Of a stretch of DNA of 12,958 nucleotides, positions 1-6,917 are shown piece by piece; the stretch's first letter is position 1; the number at the start of each line of letters is the position of its first letter. A model generated the notes under the pieces. The model was not told the DNA's origin, ran no database searches, and worked only from the letters and a program-made list of their open reading frames with translations. This DNA is from Actinomycetota bacterium (lineage in GTDB: Bacteria; Actinomycetota; Actinomycetes; S36-B12): NCBI GenBank assembly GCA_009702725.1, contig WLHM01000010.1, positions 1 to 12,958 of the forward strand, in the 5' to 3' direction. Made by a program: the position numbers and the translations under genes.

Positions 1-491
1 GCGTACGCGCATTTCTTGGCAGCCATCGCCGCCGGCGCATTCCAGGGCACAAGCACGACGGTCGGCCCCCAAGGTATGCGCAAAATTTCGACCGGTCGAT
101 CACTCTCCCCGACCTCTTCAACCAAGCCACCGTTTCGCATTTGCTCGACTGCATCGCGGAAGGATCCAGCCAAAGACCCGCCAAATAATCGAGCGATCGA
201 AATCACTACGCCCGAGCCCAATGATTCAGCTGCACCGATGCGATCGCCCCGTTTATCCAATTCATCAGCAACCCGTAGCAAGGCGGCGGCGCGATCAGAG
301 ATATCAAGAAGTCGCCAGCTTCCGGATTTGTCGATGCGATCTGCGGTCGCTATCGCGCGCTCCACCTCCGCCGGTTTCGTCTGTGCCACTTTTGCTATGA
401 ACTCGCCCGTGGAAGGATCGGTGAGATCGATATCAAGGGTCTGGCCAGGCACGCTACGAACACCACCGATCAGATCAAGTTGGGTCTCCAT
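1..491 (-). CDS. Aldehyde dehydrogenase family protein, N-terminal part (cut by window edge)
   Basis: Only the first 163 residues are present; the gene runs off the left edge. The ATG at 491 lies 1 base after the TGA of the upstream ligase gene, so it is the fifth gene of the operon. The N-terminal fold is typical of NAD(P)-dependent aldehyde dehydrogenases: an early STGEF segment, a middle helix rich in Ala/Arg (about 60-100), and the motif PWGPTVVLVPWNAPAAMAAK at about 141-160, which matches the conserved IxPWNxP...K segment that contacts the nicotinamide cofactor. The catalytic Cys and Glu lie outside the window. Family members oxidise aldehydes to carboxylic acids. In a Puu-like setting this would be the PuuC role, oxidising a gamma-glutamylated aminoaldehyde; that substrate is inferred from context only. 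Benzaldehyde- or vanillin-type dehydrogenase activity cannot be excluded. Confidence 0.9.
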   Translation of the reverse strand, partial: METQLDLIGGVRSVPGQTLDIDLTDPSTGEFIAKVAQTKPAEVERAIATADRIDKSGSWRLLDISDRAAALLRVADELDKRGDRIGAAESLGSGVVISIARLFGGSLAGSFRDAVEQMRNGGLVEEVGESDRPVEILRIPWGPTVVLVPWNAPAAMAAKKCAY

Positions 492-492
492 C

Positions 493-1863
493 TCAAATAT
501 TCTCAAAGTAGCGCTCGAGTTCCCAGTCGGTGACCGCGTGTTGGAAGCACTCCCACTCCCACTCGGCCGCCGATCCATATTGCTCGACAACCGCGGGACC
601 AAAGTGGCGCATGATGAATTCACTAGATTTAAAGCGCTCCGCGGCAGCCCCGAGATTCTTTGGGAACTGCTCGGTGGCAGATTTCACTTGATACGCGTCC
701 CCCTTGCGCTCCGGGCCCGGGTCGATATCGAGTTCAATCCCATCACCGACCGCGGCTAGAAGTCCGGCTATTGCAAGGTAAGGGTTTATATCGGCACCGG
801 GAACCCGCCACTCAACCCGCATAGATGCTGGGTCGCTACCAAGTACTCGGCAAGAAACTGTGCGGTTGTCTACGGCCCAGGTGGCGCCGTGGCCAGCGAA
901 GTCACCTGAATTCGTGCGTCTATAAGAGTTGATGGTCGGTGCATACCAGGCCATTAAGTCTGGTGCCGTCTCAAGAATTCCACCGATAACCCGACGCATG
1001 GTCTTACTTATGTGTTCTGGTTCGGTATCTGACCACATGACCTGGGCCGACGCACCCGAAGACGCGAGATCACGCAGTGACAAATGGATGTGCCCAGAAG
1101 ATCCGACGCCGTCTGCTTGGGGCTTAGGCAAGAATGTAGCCGACAAGCCAGCTTGGGTAGCAACATCTTTTACCGCCAACTTGAATAACACATGACGGTC
1201 AGCCATATCAAGTGCATCTCCATAGGTGAGGTTTATTTCCCATTGGCCAAGCCCCCATTCTCCTTGGCTCATCTCCACGTTCATTCCGCTTTCGTCCAAC
1301 ACCTTGCGTAGTCGCCTGAAGAACGGTTCCCAAGTATTTACTTGCTGGACCGTGTAGTCCGAGTGAATCAGTGTGCTTGGTGTTCGCGTGTGGTACCCCG
1401 CTTGCCGCAATTCATCGTAACTCTCACGATAAAGATGAAACTCTAATTCAGTTCCCACTCCCGCGGCGAGACCACGCTCGGCGAGGGCGTCCACCTGCCG
1501 CTGCAGAATCCTTCTTGGGGTTATCTCGACCGGGGACCGGTCATGTTCCTCGACGATGTCAGCAAGCACGATCGCTGTGCCATCCAGCCAAGCCGCATTT
1601 ACCAGCGTTGACATATCGGGGATGAGCAGAAAATCCCGCCAACCCGTGTGCCAACCAGCATATGCGGATTCGTACCCGATGTTTTGGGGTAGGTCCCAGC
1701 CAAATGTGCAAGCTGACACCGCCACGCCCCGCTCTGCGAATTCAGTCAGCCGCTTAGGTGCGAGTCGCTTACCTATTAGGCGCCCATGCATATCGGGGGC
1801 AGCGACTATTACGGTATCGAAATCCTTGTTGAGTAAGTCTTGCATCGACAGCACATTTCTCAT
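493..1863 (-). CDS. Glutamine-synthetase-like gamma-glutamyl-amide ligase (PuuA/GlnA3-like)
   Basis: A 456-residue member of the glutamine synthetase superfamily, probably joining glutamate to an amine in an ATP-dependent reaction rather than assimilating ammonia. Visible catalytic blocks are TELEFH at about 138-143 (metal-binding Glu), GQWEINLTYGD at about 206-216, GSSGHIHLSL at about 254-263 (ATP/metal His), NSYRR at about 312-316 (glutamate/phosphate Arg) and ADINPY at about 357-362. The FDGSSI loop that carries the ammonium-site Asp and Ser of GlnA is missing; an unrelated stretch around 50-75 takes its place. No C-terminal adenylylation tyrosine motif is seen. I chose the ATG at 1863 because it overlaps the preceding TGA as ATGA; a GTG four codons upstream (1875) is possible, but GGAGG abuts it directly. 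Its partners (amidase, SDR, ALDH) point to amine or amino-alcohol catabolism. The exact substrate is unknown. Confidence 0.9.
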   Translation of the reverse strand: MRNVLSMQDLLNKDFDTVIVAAPDMHGRLIGKRLAPKRLTEFAERGVAVSACTFGWDLPQNIGYESAYAGWHTGWRDFLLIPDMSTLVNAAWLDGTAIVLADIVEEHDRSPVEITPRRILQRQVDALAERGLAAGVGTELEFHLYRESYDELRQAGYHTRTPSTLIHSDYTVQQVNTWEPFFRRLRKVLDESGMNVEMSQGEWGLGQWEINLTYGDALDMADRHVLFKLAVKDVATQAGLSATFLPKPQADGVGSSGHIHLSLRDLASSGASAQVMWSDTEPEHISKTMRRVIGGILETAPDLMAWYAPTINSYRRTNSGDFAGHGATWAVDNRTVSCRVLGSDPASMRVEWRVPGADINPYLAIAGLLAAVGDGIELDIDPGPERKGDAYQVKSATEQFPKNLGAAAERFKSSEFIMRHFGPAVVEQYGSAAEWEWECFQHAVTDWELERYFENI

Positions 1864-2621
1864 CGGGTCAGCCACCCTCCGTCTACTGCAAGTTGGGTCC
1901 CGGTTATGTATGACGCCGCGTCTGAAAGCAGAAAGGAAGCTGCTTTCGCGATGTCCTCGGGCTCACCAACGCGCGGCACCAAGAGCCGCTGGCTCATGAA
2001 GGCCATGGCTTCAGGGCCGGTGATGTCGCCACCGGTGAACCGGGTATTAATCGGACCTGGCGCAATCGCATTGACCCGAATACCTTTGGAAGCAAGTTCG
2101 ACCGCCAAAGCTTTGGTGAGCATTTTGACTCCACCTTTAGAGGCGTTGTAGTGCACCTGACAATTGCCGCTGGACGAAACCACTACCTCTGCCTCCACGG
2201 TCGTCATGTTCACCATCGCACCCCCATTGGCCATCACTCGGGAGGCCGCCTGCGCGACAATGAAAGGACCTTTCATATTGACATCGACGACGAAATCCCA
2301 CTCTTCGTCGGTCACCTTGTCAAGGCCGGACATAGTGACCACACCAGCGTTGTTAACGATCAAGTCGAGCCGACCGTATTTGGCCATGACGTCACTGACC
2401 GCGGTTTCAACAGCTAGGCGATCTCGCACATCGGCTACGAAAGCTGCTGCCAAGCCGCCGTCATCGGTAATGATCTTCGCGGTGGCCTCCGCAAGTTCCA
2501 TCTTGATATCGACGCAGGCAACACTGGCGCCGTCAGCGGATAGTTGCTTGGAAATCGCTCGTCCGATCCCGGATCCGGCTCCTGTAACAAATGCAACCTT
2601 GCCGTGATGGTCGATGATCAT
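1860..2621 (-). CDS. Short-chain dehydrogenase/reductase (SDR) in a glutamylation operon
   Basis: A 253-residue classical SDR. It shows the nucleotide-binding TGAGSGIG at 13-20, an Asp at 38 after beta-strand 2 (favours NAD(H)), NNAG at 90-93, the structural Asn115 in DVNMKG, and YNASK with catalytic Tyr148 and Lys152. The usual catalytic Ser position, 13-14 residues before the Tyr, is not a Ser. The local sequence is lengthened by about three residues: Thr131 sits where Ser normally aligns and a Ser trio lies at 139-141, so the third catalytic residue is uncertain. The start is the ATG at 2621, which overlaps the upstream TGA and has AAGGAGA five bases before it; an open frame extending 12 codons further upstream is disfavoured. 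It sits where a Puu-type operon would carry an amine oxidase, so I infer it oxidises an alcohol on a gamma-glutamylated intermediate. A 3-oxoacyl-reductase-like role is an alternative. Confidence 0.93.
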   Translation of the reverse strand: MIIDHHGKVAFVTGAGSGIGRAISKQLSADGASVACVDIKMELAEATAKIITDDGGLAAAFVADVRDRLAVETAVSDVMAKYGRLDLIVNNAGVVTMSGLDKVTDEEWDFVVDVNMKGPFIVAQAASRVMANGGAMVNMTTVEAEVVVSSSGNCQVHYNASKGGVKMLTKALAVELASKGIRVNAIAPGPINTRFTGGDITGPEAMAFMSQRLLVPRVGEPEDIAKAASFLLSDAASYITGTQLAVDGGWLTR

Positions 2622-3361
2622 GCGGTTCTCCTTTTTGTCGATTCGGCAATAAGCCATTTGAAAATCGGGTCAACTCCTGCGTGCATTTCGGGATGCCATT
2701 GAACCGCAAGTACTCGCTGTTCAGCTGATTCGACTGCTTCAACGGTGCCGTCTGGAGCCCACGCCACAATTCTTAACCCACGGCCAGGCTCAGCAATTGC
2801 CTGATGGTGGTAACTGTTGACCGCCGCATTACCATCGCTATCAACATCGGTACCAAGTGCCGCCCTCAGCATCGACTCCGTAGCAACCTCGACGCTGTGC
2901 CGACGCATTGAACGGTGCTCATCAGTTTCAGCATGTGAAAAGCCATCTACCTCAGCAAGATGCTGGATCAAGGTGCCGCCGCGCGCGACATTCACCACTT
3001 GGCAGCCTCGACAGATCGCCAGGATCGGAACCCCGCACTCGATAGCCGCCGCAACTAGTTGAAATTCAAACTCGTCGCGGGCTTGATCATGATGCGTTGA
3101 CTGTGGGACGGGCTCCATGCCGTACCGGATTGGATCGACATCCTCGCCACCACTCAGCAGTAGCCCATCAAGTCGAGTGACGATCACGGTTGGATCAACT
3201 GATCGCGGAAGCATTACTGGTACGCCACCCGCCGCACTCACCGCTTCGCAGTAATCGGCGAAAACCCCCCACAGGTGCGCGCCGTCAATCCCCTTTGGCA
3301 CCGCACCGAGCCCACTTGCTTCGATAACCCGAGTGGTAATGCCAATGAGTGGCTCGTTCAT
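2618..3361 (-). CDS. Gamma-glutamyl-gamma-aminobutyrate hydrolase family protein (PuuD-like)
   Basis: A 247-residue class I glutamine-amidotransferase-like hydrolase of the C26 peptidase group. Motifs seen: LSGGEDVDP at 69-77, the nucleophile Cys117 in ILAICRGCQ (nucleophile elbow), NSYHHQA at 182-188 (typical of the PuuD group), and the HPE triad residues His223 and Glu225 in VQWHPEMH. Family members release glutamate from gamma-glutamylated products such as gamma-Glu-GABA. The gene begins at an ATG overlapping the TGA of the upstream repressor and ends in an ATGA overlap with the SDR, so its product is probably made in step with both. In the pathway it would act last, removing the glutamate that the ligase attached. 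The identity of the acyl-amine product is inferred, not seen. Length is normal for the family. Confidence 0.92.
   Translation of the reverse strand: MNEPLIGITTRVIEASGLGAVPKGIDGAHLWGVFADYCEAVSAAGGVPVMLPRSVDPTVIVTRLDGLLLSGGEDVDPIRYGMEPVPQSTHHDQARDEFEFQLVAAAIECGVPILAICRGCQVVNVARGGTLIQHLAEVDGFSHAETDEHRSMRRHSVEVATESMLRAALGTDVDSDGNAAVNSYHHQAIAEPGRGLRIVAWAPDGTVEAVESAEQRVLAVQWHPEMHAGVDPIFKWLIAESTKRRTA
2627..2633 (-). promoter_or_regulatory. Ribosome binding site of the SDR gene (decides its start)
   Basis: AAGGAGA on the minus strand, five bases before the ATG at 2621 and inside the 3' end of the amidase gene. It selects this ATG over an in-frame upstream start 12 codons earlier. Confidence 0.75.
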
Positions 3362-4080
3362 TGGCTATCGGCCTCGCTGATTATCGCGTGCAGATTACGC
3401 AGAGTCTCGTCCATATGAGCACGGGCGGCTAAGGCCGCTGCATCTGGGTCACCGGATGCGATCGCCTCATAAATCTCGTTGTGTTGTTGACGCGTTACTT
3501 CGACCCGCTGTTCATATGGGAGGTTGTCGGTCGGCATGAACAATTCAGATCGAGCACGTCGCGACGCTTCGGTTAGCCGTTTGTTATTGGAGGCGGCAGA
3601 TACTGCTGAATGAAATTGGCCATCGGCCTCACGAAATGCACTGTAGGAAAACACCTCGTTCAAGGGCGCCGCCGCCGGTAGTGCCTCAATCGCAGTTCGC
3701 ATTGCCTGCAAATCAGAGTCCGAACGTCGCAATGCGGCTAGTGCGCAAATGCGCTGTTCGATGGCCGATCGAAAATCAATGAGATCCTCCAAGTCAGGGA
3801 GATTGGCGCGCAGTAAATCACGCCATACTGAAACTGGAGTACTCGGTTCACCGACGAAACTGCCGCCACGCGCGCCCCGGCGAGTCATTAGGTAGCCCTC
3901 GGCTTCAAGATGGGAGATACCTTGGCGCACCGCCTGGCGGCCAACGCCCAATTCACTAGCCAACTGACGTTGCGCCGGTAAGCGGTAACCAACTCCCCAT
4001 TCACCGCAGGCAATGCGTTCCCTCAGAAAGGCCGCAACCTCCTGGCCCGTCCGCACCGACTGCAGCTGTCTAATGTCCAT
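3358..4080 (-). CDS. GntR-family transcriptional regulator, FadR/FCD subfamily
   Basis: A 240-residue regulator. Residues about 10-75 form a GntR winged helix-turn-helix, with GYRLPAQRQLASELGVGRQA in the recognition region and RRGARGG in the wing. From about 98 to 225 lies an all-helical FCD effector domain. Asp153, His157 (DGQFH), His200 (QQHNEI) and His222 (AHMDETL) are placed like the metal-binding residues of FCD domains, which often bind small carboxylic acids. It is the first gene of the operon and its TGA overlaps the amidase ATG. It is therefore probably a local repressor that is auto-regulated and released by a pathway acid. A candidate operator overlaps its promoter. The start is the ATG at 4080, eight bases downstream of a good -10 box, which suggests a leaderless mRNA. 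The effector identity is unknown. Confidence 0.93.
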   Translation of the reverse strand: MDIRQLQSVRTGQEVAAFLRERIACGEWGVGYRLPAQRQLASELGVGRQAVRQGISHLEAEGYLMTRRGARGGSFVGEPSTPVSVWRDLLRANLPDLEDLIDFRSAIEQRICALAALRRSDSDLQAMRTAIEALPAAAPLNEVFSYSAFREADGQFHSAVSAASNNKRLTEASRRARSELFMPTDNLPYEQRVEVTRQQHNEIYEAIASGDPDAAALAARAHMDETLRNLHAIISEADSQ

Positions 4081-4101
4081 TGGTACGCACTATGAACCAT
4101 T
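4079..4101. promoter_or_regulatory. Candidate operator for the FadR/GntR-type regulator
   Basis: An imperfect inverted repeat, ATTGGT then 11 bases then ACCATT, spans the -10 box and the start codon of the regulator gene. Within it, TGGTACGCACTA (4081-4092) resembles the TnGTnnnACnA operators of FadR-type regulators but has one extra central base. Its position would block the promoter. The match is short and may be chance. Confidence 0.3.
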
Positions 4102-4117
4102 AGGCTCACGGTGTCAA
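4089..4117 (-). promoter_or_regulatory. Promoter of the regulator-led operon (leaderless)
   Basis: On the minus strand a perfect TTGACA (4117-4112) is followed by a 17-base spacer and CATAGT (4094-4089), a fair -10 box that matches the A and T positions of TAnnnT. Only eight bases separate the -10 box from the ATG at 4080, so transcription would begin at or within a base or two of the start codon and no Shine-Dalgarno site would be in the mRNA. Leaderless transcripts are common in actinomycetes. Confidence 0.7.
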
Positions 4118-4171
4118 TCCCAATAGTGCCGGCTTTCTGCAGGTTGGCGAAACAAGATCAACCACCCGCCC

Positions 4172-4177
4172 TAGAGT
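4172..4177 (+). promoter_or_regulatory. Possible -10 box of the membrane-protein gene
   Basis: TAGAGT fits the TAnnnT pattern and lies just ahead of the open frame. No -35 box stands at the right distance. If used, transcription would start near 4184, inside the first codons counted from the ATG at 4180. The GTG at 4195, preceded by GAGG five bases upstream (4187-4190), would then be the real start. Confidence 0.25.
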
Positions 4178-4179
4178 AG

Positions 4180-5031
4180 ATGCGTGAGGTACCGGTGCTA
4201 ACCCCTTTCATGCTGCCCCTCCTAGGCCTCATTGTCACGTTCGGTCTCGGTTGGTTGGGCGCCATGCGGATGGCCAAGCTCGAGACAGCGCGCGGAATGA
4301 TAGACAAGCGTGAGGGCTCGCTCGTCGCCGACGGCGCGCAAGGCGTTCTGGGCTTCATCGGGGGCGCCTCGGCATTTCTCATCGGCGTACTCATGCTCGC
4401 CTCGGTCGGTCATTTCAACGCAACGTCCGAGGTCGCTAATGAGGAGGCGATCGCGTACTCAGCAGCGTTTCAGAACTCAGTGGCGCTGCCGGATCCAGCG
4501 CGCCAGATCGTTCAGCGCGACCTGGTGTGCTTGATGCGCTCGGTTTCAACCGACTCGTGGCATGCCGCGACTACGGGTGACCTGACCGGTGATCGCAACT
4601 CGAACGCCTGGCGCGCGAAGACGGTGTCGGATTTGGGCACGTTCGCGGTGGCGTCGGGTGGGTCGAGCGATGCGCTCGATGCCGTGGCGTCGGAAGTGCG
4701 GGACGCCGCTAAGCTCGGCCAGAAGCGGCTACTGAGTGGCGAGTCGACTCTTCCGCTGGCGCTGTGGGCGCTGCTCTACTTGAGCCTGCTCGTCCTCACA
4801 TTCCTCATGACGCTCATGATGCGTTCGTATCCGCTCCTGCTCGCCCTATGTATCGGGGCGACGTTCACCGTGAGTGCAGGCATGATCTGTGTTCTCGTTG
4901 CGTTCGCTGAGCCCTTCGACACCGACACCGGTGTCTACATCAGCCCGCAGGCCCTAGAGGCCGTGCTGATCAGCTCGCAGGAGTCACAGCCGGGCGCAGC
5001 GTGGGATCCGTGTGAGCGTTTGAGCCCGTAG
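4180..5031 (+). CDS. DUF4239-like four-helix membrane protein
   Basis: A 283-residue protein with two N-terminal membrane helices (about 8-30 and 55-77), a soluble middle of about 110 residues, and two C-terminal helices (about 190-214 and 217-243). The segment ATSEVANEEAIAYSAAF (81-97), the following PxxR stretch, the Trp near 117 and the C-terminal AEPFDTDTGVYISPQALEAV (243-262) follow the pattern of DUF4239 (bestrophin-like) proteins: E-A before a helix, then PF-G--I-P--L. The match is by eye and divergent. The function of that family is not established. The start is unsure: ATG at 4180, or GTG at 4195, which has a GAGG site. The gene stands alone between two minus-strand operons, and its codons appear richer in GCG, CTC and TCG than its neighbours, so it may have a separate origin. 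I see no link to amine catabolism. Confidence 0.75.
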   Translation: MREVPVLTPFMLPLLGLIVTFGLGWLGAMRMAKLETARGMIDKREGSLVADGAQGVLGFIGGASAFLIGVLMLASVGHFNATSEVANEEAIAYSAAFQNSVALPDPARQIVQRDLVCLMRSVSTDSWHAATTGDLTGDRNSNAWRAKTVSDLGTFAVASGGSSDALDAVASEVRDAAKLGQKRLLSGESTLPLALWALLYLSLLVLTFLMTLMMRSYPLLLALCIGATFTVSAGMICVLVAFAEPFDTDTGVYISPQALEAVLISSQESQPGAAWDPCERLSP

Positions 5032-5050
5032 CCACGACGACGCCTTGCTC

Positions 5051-6205
5051 TTAGTTTTCTGCGCGGCGCATGATAGCCGCGAGTATCTCCGGATCGTGCT
5101 CATTCAGCCCAGGAACCGAACTTGATGGGCGTACCCACCCGCTGATATCAAATGGTGGATCGAGGAGTTCAACCGGACCATGCTCGGTCTGCACCTCGTG
5201 AAAGTGGCCGCGCACCCGCAATTGCTCATGCTGCCAAACCCCCGCAAGGTCATTGACGCGCGCTACGGCGATGCGGCCGGCGGATAGGCGATCCATCGCC
5301 TCGTGGGCAGAAATCGATGCCAACTGGTCGGAAATCAAAACTTCAAGTTCGACGACATTTGCCAGGCGATCGCTATTGGTTAAAAATCGCTGGTCGATAC
5401 CGAGGCTGGAGTTTTTCAATAATGCGGACGCCAATGACTGCCATTCGCCATCACTTTGTACCGCGATTAATATCGTCCGCCCATCACTTAGCTGAAAGGT
5501 TCCGTAGGGGGCTATGGCATGGTGCCTGCGCCCAGTGCGTGGAGCCTGACCCGTGCCATAGGTCGCCGCATATAGCGGCGCCGAGAGCCACTCAGCTAGC
5601 GCCTCCAGCATTGATACATGGATCGATGCACCCTCACCGGTGCGATCACGGCGCACGAGCGCGGCCAGGACGCTGGTCAGCGCGTACATGCCGGCGGAGA
5701 TATCAGCAACTGAGAAACCAACCTTGCTCATTGCTTCGTCGCCCGTCACCGAGAAGGCACCGGCCTCAGCTTGAATCGCTAAGTCATAGGCCTTGTCGTC
5801 ACTTCGTGGTCCATCAGGACCGTAACCGGAAATCGCACACACAATCAGTTTCGGGTACTCAGCGCGCAAGGTGTCGGCATCAATCCCTCGGCCAATAGCC
5901 GCGGCCGGCGACATATTGTGAATGAACACATCGGCGCCTGCTATCAATTTCTTTAGTAGGCGTTCGTCATCTGGGTTGCGCAGATCTATCGCCACCGACT
6001 GTTTTCCGACATTCGCCCAGACGAAGAAGGCCGAGTTACCTTTGACTAAGGAGTCATAGTGTCGCGCGAAATCACCCTCCGGGCGCTCAATCTTGATGAC
6101 AGTCGCACCAAGATCGGCAAGTTGCCGGGTCGCAAATGGGGCAGAAATTGCCTGCTCGACTGAAACGACCACAATGCCCGCCAGCGGCGCCGAATCTTTA
6201 CTCAC
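5051..6205 (-). CDS. CaiB/BaiF (family III) CoA transferase
   Basis: A 384-residue family III CoA transferase, which moves CoA between carboxylic acids through an aspartyl-CoA thioester. Seen: an N-terminal Rossmann half with ADLGATVIKIERPEGD at about 30-45 (CoA-binding region), WANVGKQSVAIDLRNP at 63-78, FIHNMSP at 94-100, SGYGPDGP at 126-133, and the catalytic Asp141 in KAYDLAIQAEAG. Length is normal for the formyl-CoA/carnitine-CoA transferase type. The start is a GTG at 6205 with GGAG seven bases upstream; it overlaps the end of the amidotransferase gene by 8 bases, so it is the last gene of the second operon. Substrate preference cannot be read from the sequence. The context suggests it activates a carboxylic acid released by, or still held in, the glutamylation route; this is inference. 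Confidence 0.93.
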   Translation of the reverse strand: MSKDSAPLAGIVVVSVEQAISAPFATRQLADLGATVIKIERPEGDFARHYDSLVKGNSAFFVWANVGKQSVAIDLRNPDDERLLKKLIAGADVFIHNMSPAAAIGRGIDADTLRAEYPKLIVCAISGYGPDGPRSDDKAYDLAIQAEAGAFSVTGDEAMSKVGFSVADISAGMYALTSVLAALVRRDRTGEGASIHVSMLEALAEWLSAPLYAATYGTGQAPRTGRRHHAIAPYGTFQLSDGRTILIAVQSDGEWQSLASALLKNSSLGIDQRFLTNSDRLANVVELEVLISDQLASISAHEAMDRLSAGRIAVARVNDLAGVWQHEQLRVRGHFHEVQTEHGPVELLDPPFDISGWVRPSSSVPGLNEHDPEILAAIMRRAEN

Positions 6206-6917
6206 TTTTTAACTCCGCAAACTCCAAGCCGGCGATATCTCGGATGAACCATTCAACCAAGTTATTGCAATTCTTACGGAGTTCGGCGTTGGCATCGCTG
6301 ACATTGCCGAGGACTTCGGCCGCCGATGTATGACTCGGGATGTGATCGGGGCCGATTGCCGCCCAACCACTAACCAAACCAAGGTCGGCCTCCGGATGAA
6401 ATTGGGTGCCCACCGCGCGGCCCGAGCGAAATAATTGAACTGCACTCGGGGTGCTCGCCAATAGCTCAACTGAATCGGGGATGACCATGCGATCCTCATG
6501 CCAGGTGAACCAAGGCCCCGCCGGAATGGGCAAGCCCTGCTCACCGGGGTCCAAAAAGATGAGCCCAATCTCGGACTCACCAGGCGGCGCCGGTTCAACA
6601 TGACCACCGAGTGCTTCAGCAAGAAGTTGCCCGCCAAAGCACACTCCAAGATAGGGAACGTCGTCGGCAAGAAGTTGCTCAATGTACATGATTTCTGGCT
6701 CCACCCAAGCACGTGCGGATACCTCATAAGCATTTGCGAAGGAGCCGAAGGCGATAACAGCGTCGTAGGCCGAAGGGTCAGGAAAATCAACATTGGGCGC
6801 ATCAGGGTCCGCTAGCACGATGTGCTGGTGCATCTTAATTCCGTCAAGTGCCAATAATTCACCGATCAAGCCGGGTGCCGCCTCTGGTTCATGACTGATT
6901 AGCAGCACTCGCGCCAT
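6198..6917 (-). CDS. Class I glutamine amidotransferase-like hydrolase (AtdA2-like setting)
   Basis: A 239-residue protein of the GuaA-type class I glutamine amidotransferase fold. The nucleophile is Cys93 in YLGVCFGGQLLAEALGG, and the other triad residues are His174 and Glu176 in GTQFHPEAD. WFTWHED (136-142) is typical of stand-alone members. There is no synthetase domain attached. The ATG at 6917 directly abuts the TAG of the upstream ligase gene with no gap, so the two are surely co-transcribed. Pairs of a GS-like ligase and a class I amidotransferase-like protein are known from aniline degradation (AtdA1/AtdA2, TdnQ/TdnT), where the ligase makes a gamma-glutamyl amide and the partner has been linked to its hydrolysis. 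By analogy this protein would cleave a gamma-glutamyl amide. It is not closely similar by eye to the PuuD-like protein in the other operon. Confidence 0.88.
   Translation of the reverse strand: MARVLLISHEPEAAPGLIGELLALDGIKMHQHIVLADPDAPNVDFPDPSAYDAVIAFGSFANAYEVSARAWVEPEIMYIEQLLADDVPYLGVCFGGQLLAEALGGHVEPAPPGESEIGLIFLDPGEQGLPIPAGPWFTWHEDRMVIPDSVELLASTPSAVQLFRSGRAVGTQFHPEADLGLVSGWAAIGPDHIPSHTSAAEVLGNVSDANAELRKNCNNLVEWFIRDIAGLEFAELKSE
6213..6216 (-). promoter_or_regulatory. Ribosome binding site of the CoA transferase gene (supports the GTG start)
   Basis: GGAG on the minus strand, seven bases before the GTG at 6205. It lies inside the end of the amidotransferase gene and supports the 8-base gene overlap. 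Confidence 0.6.

Noticed and set aside
16..759. Long plus-strand open frame of 247 codons
   Set aside because: It lies antisense to the ALDH start and the ligase 3' end, both of which carry clear family motifs. The translation is rich in Ser, Arg and Pro and has no recognisable domain.
5062..5081. Hairpin CGCGGC-N8-GCCGCG as a bidirectional terminator
   Set aside because: It lies inside the last codons of the CoA transferase, has only 6-bp arms and no U-run on either strand. A weak role cannot be ruled out.
5317..5898. Plus-strand open frame of 193 codons antisense to the CoA transferase
   Set aside because: Low-complexity, Arg/His/Pro-rich translation; the minus-strand gene is a well-formed CaiB-type enzyme.
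6209..6802. Minus-strand open frame of 197 codons in another phase of the amidotransferase gene
   Set aside because: It overlaps the catalytic Cys and HPE motifs read in the correct phase, and its own product shows no domain.
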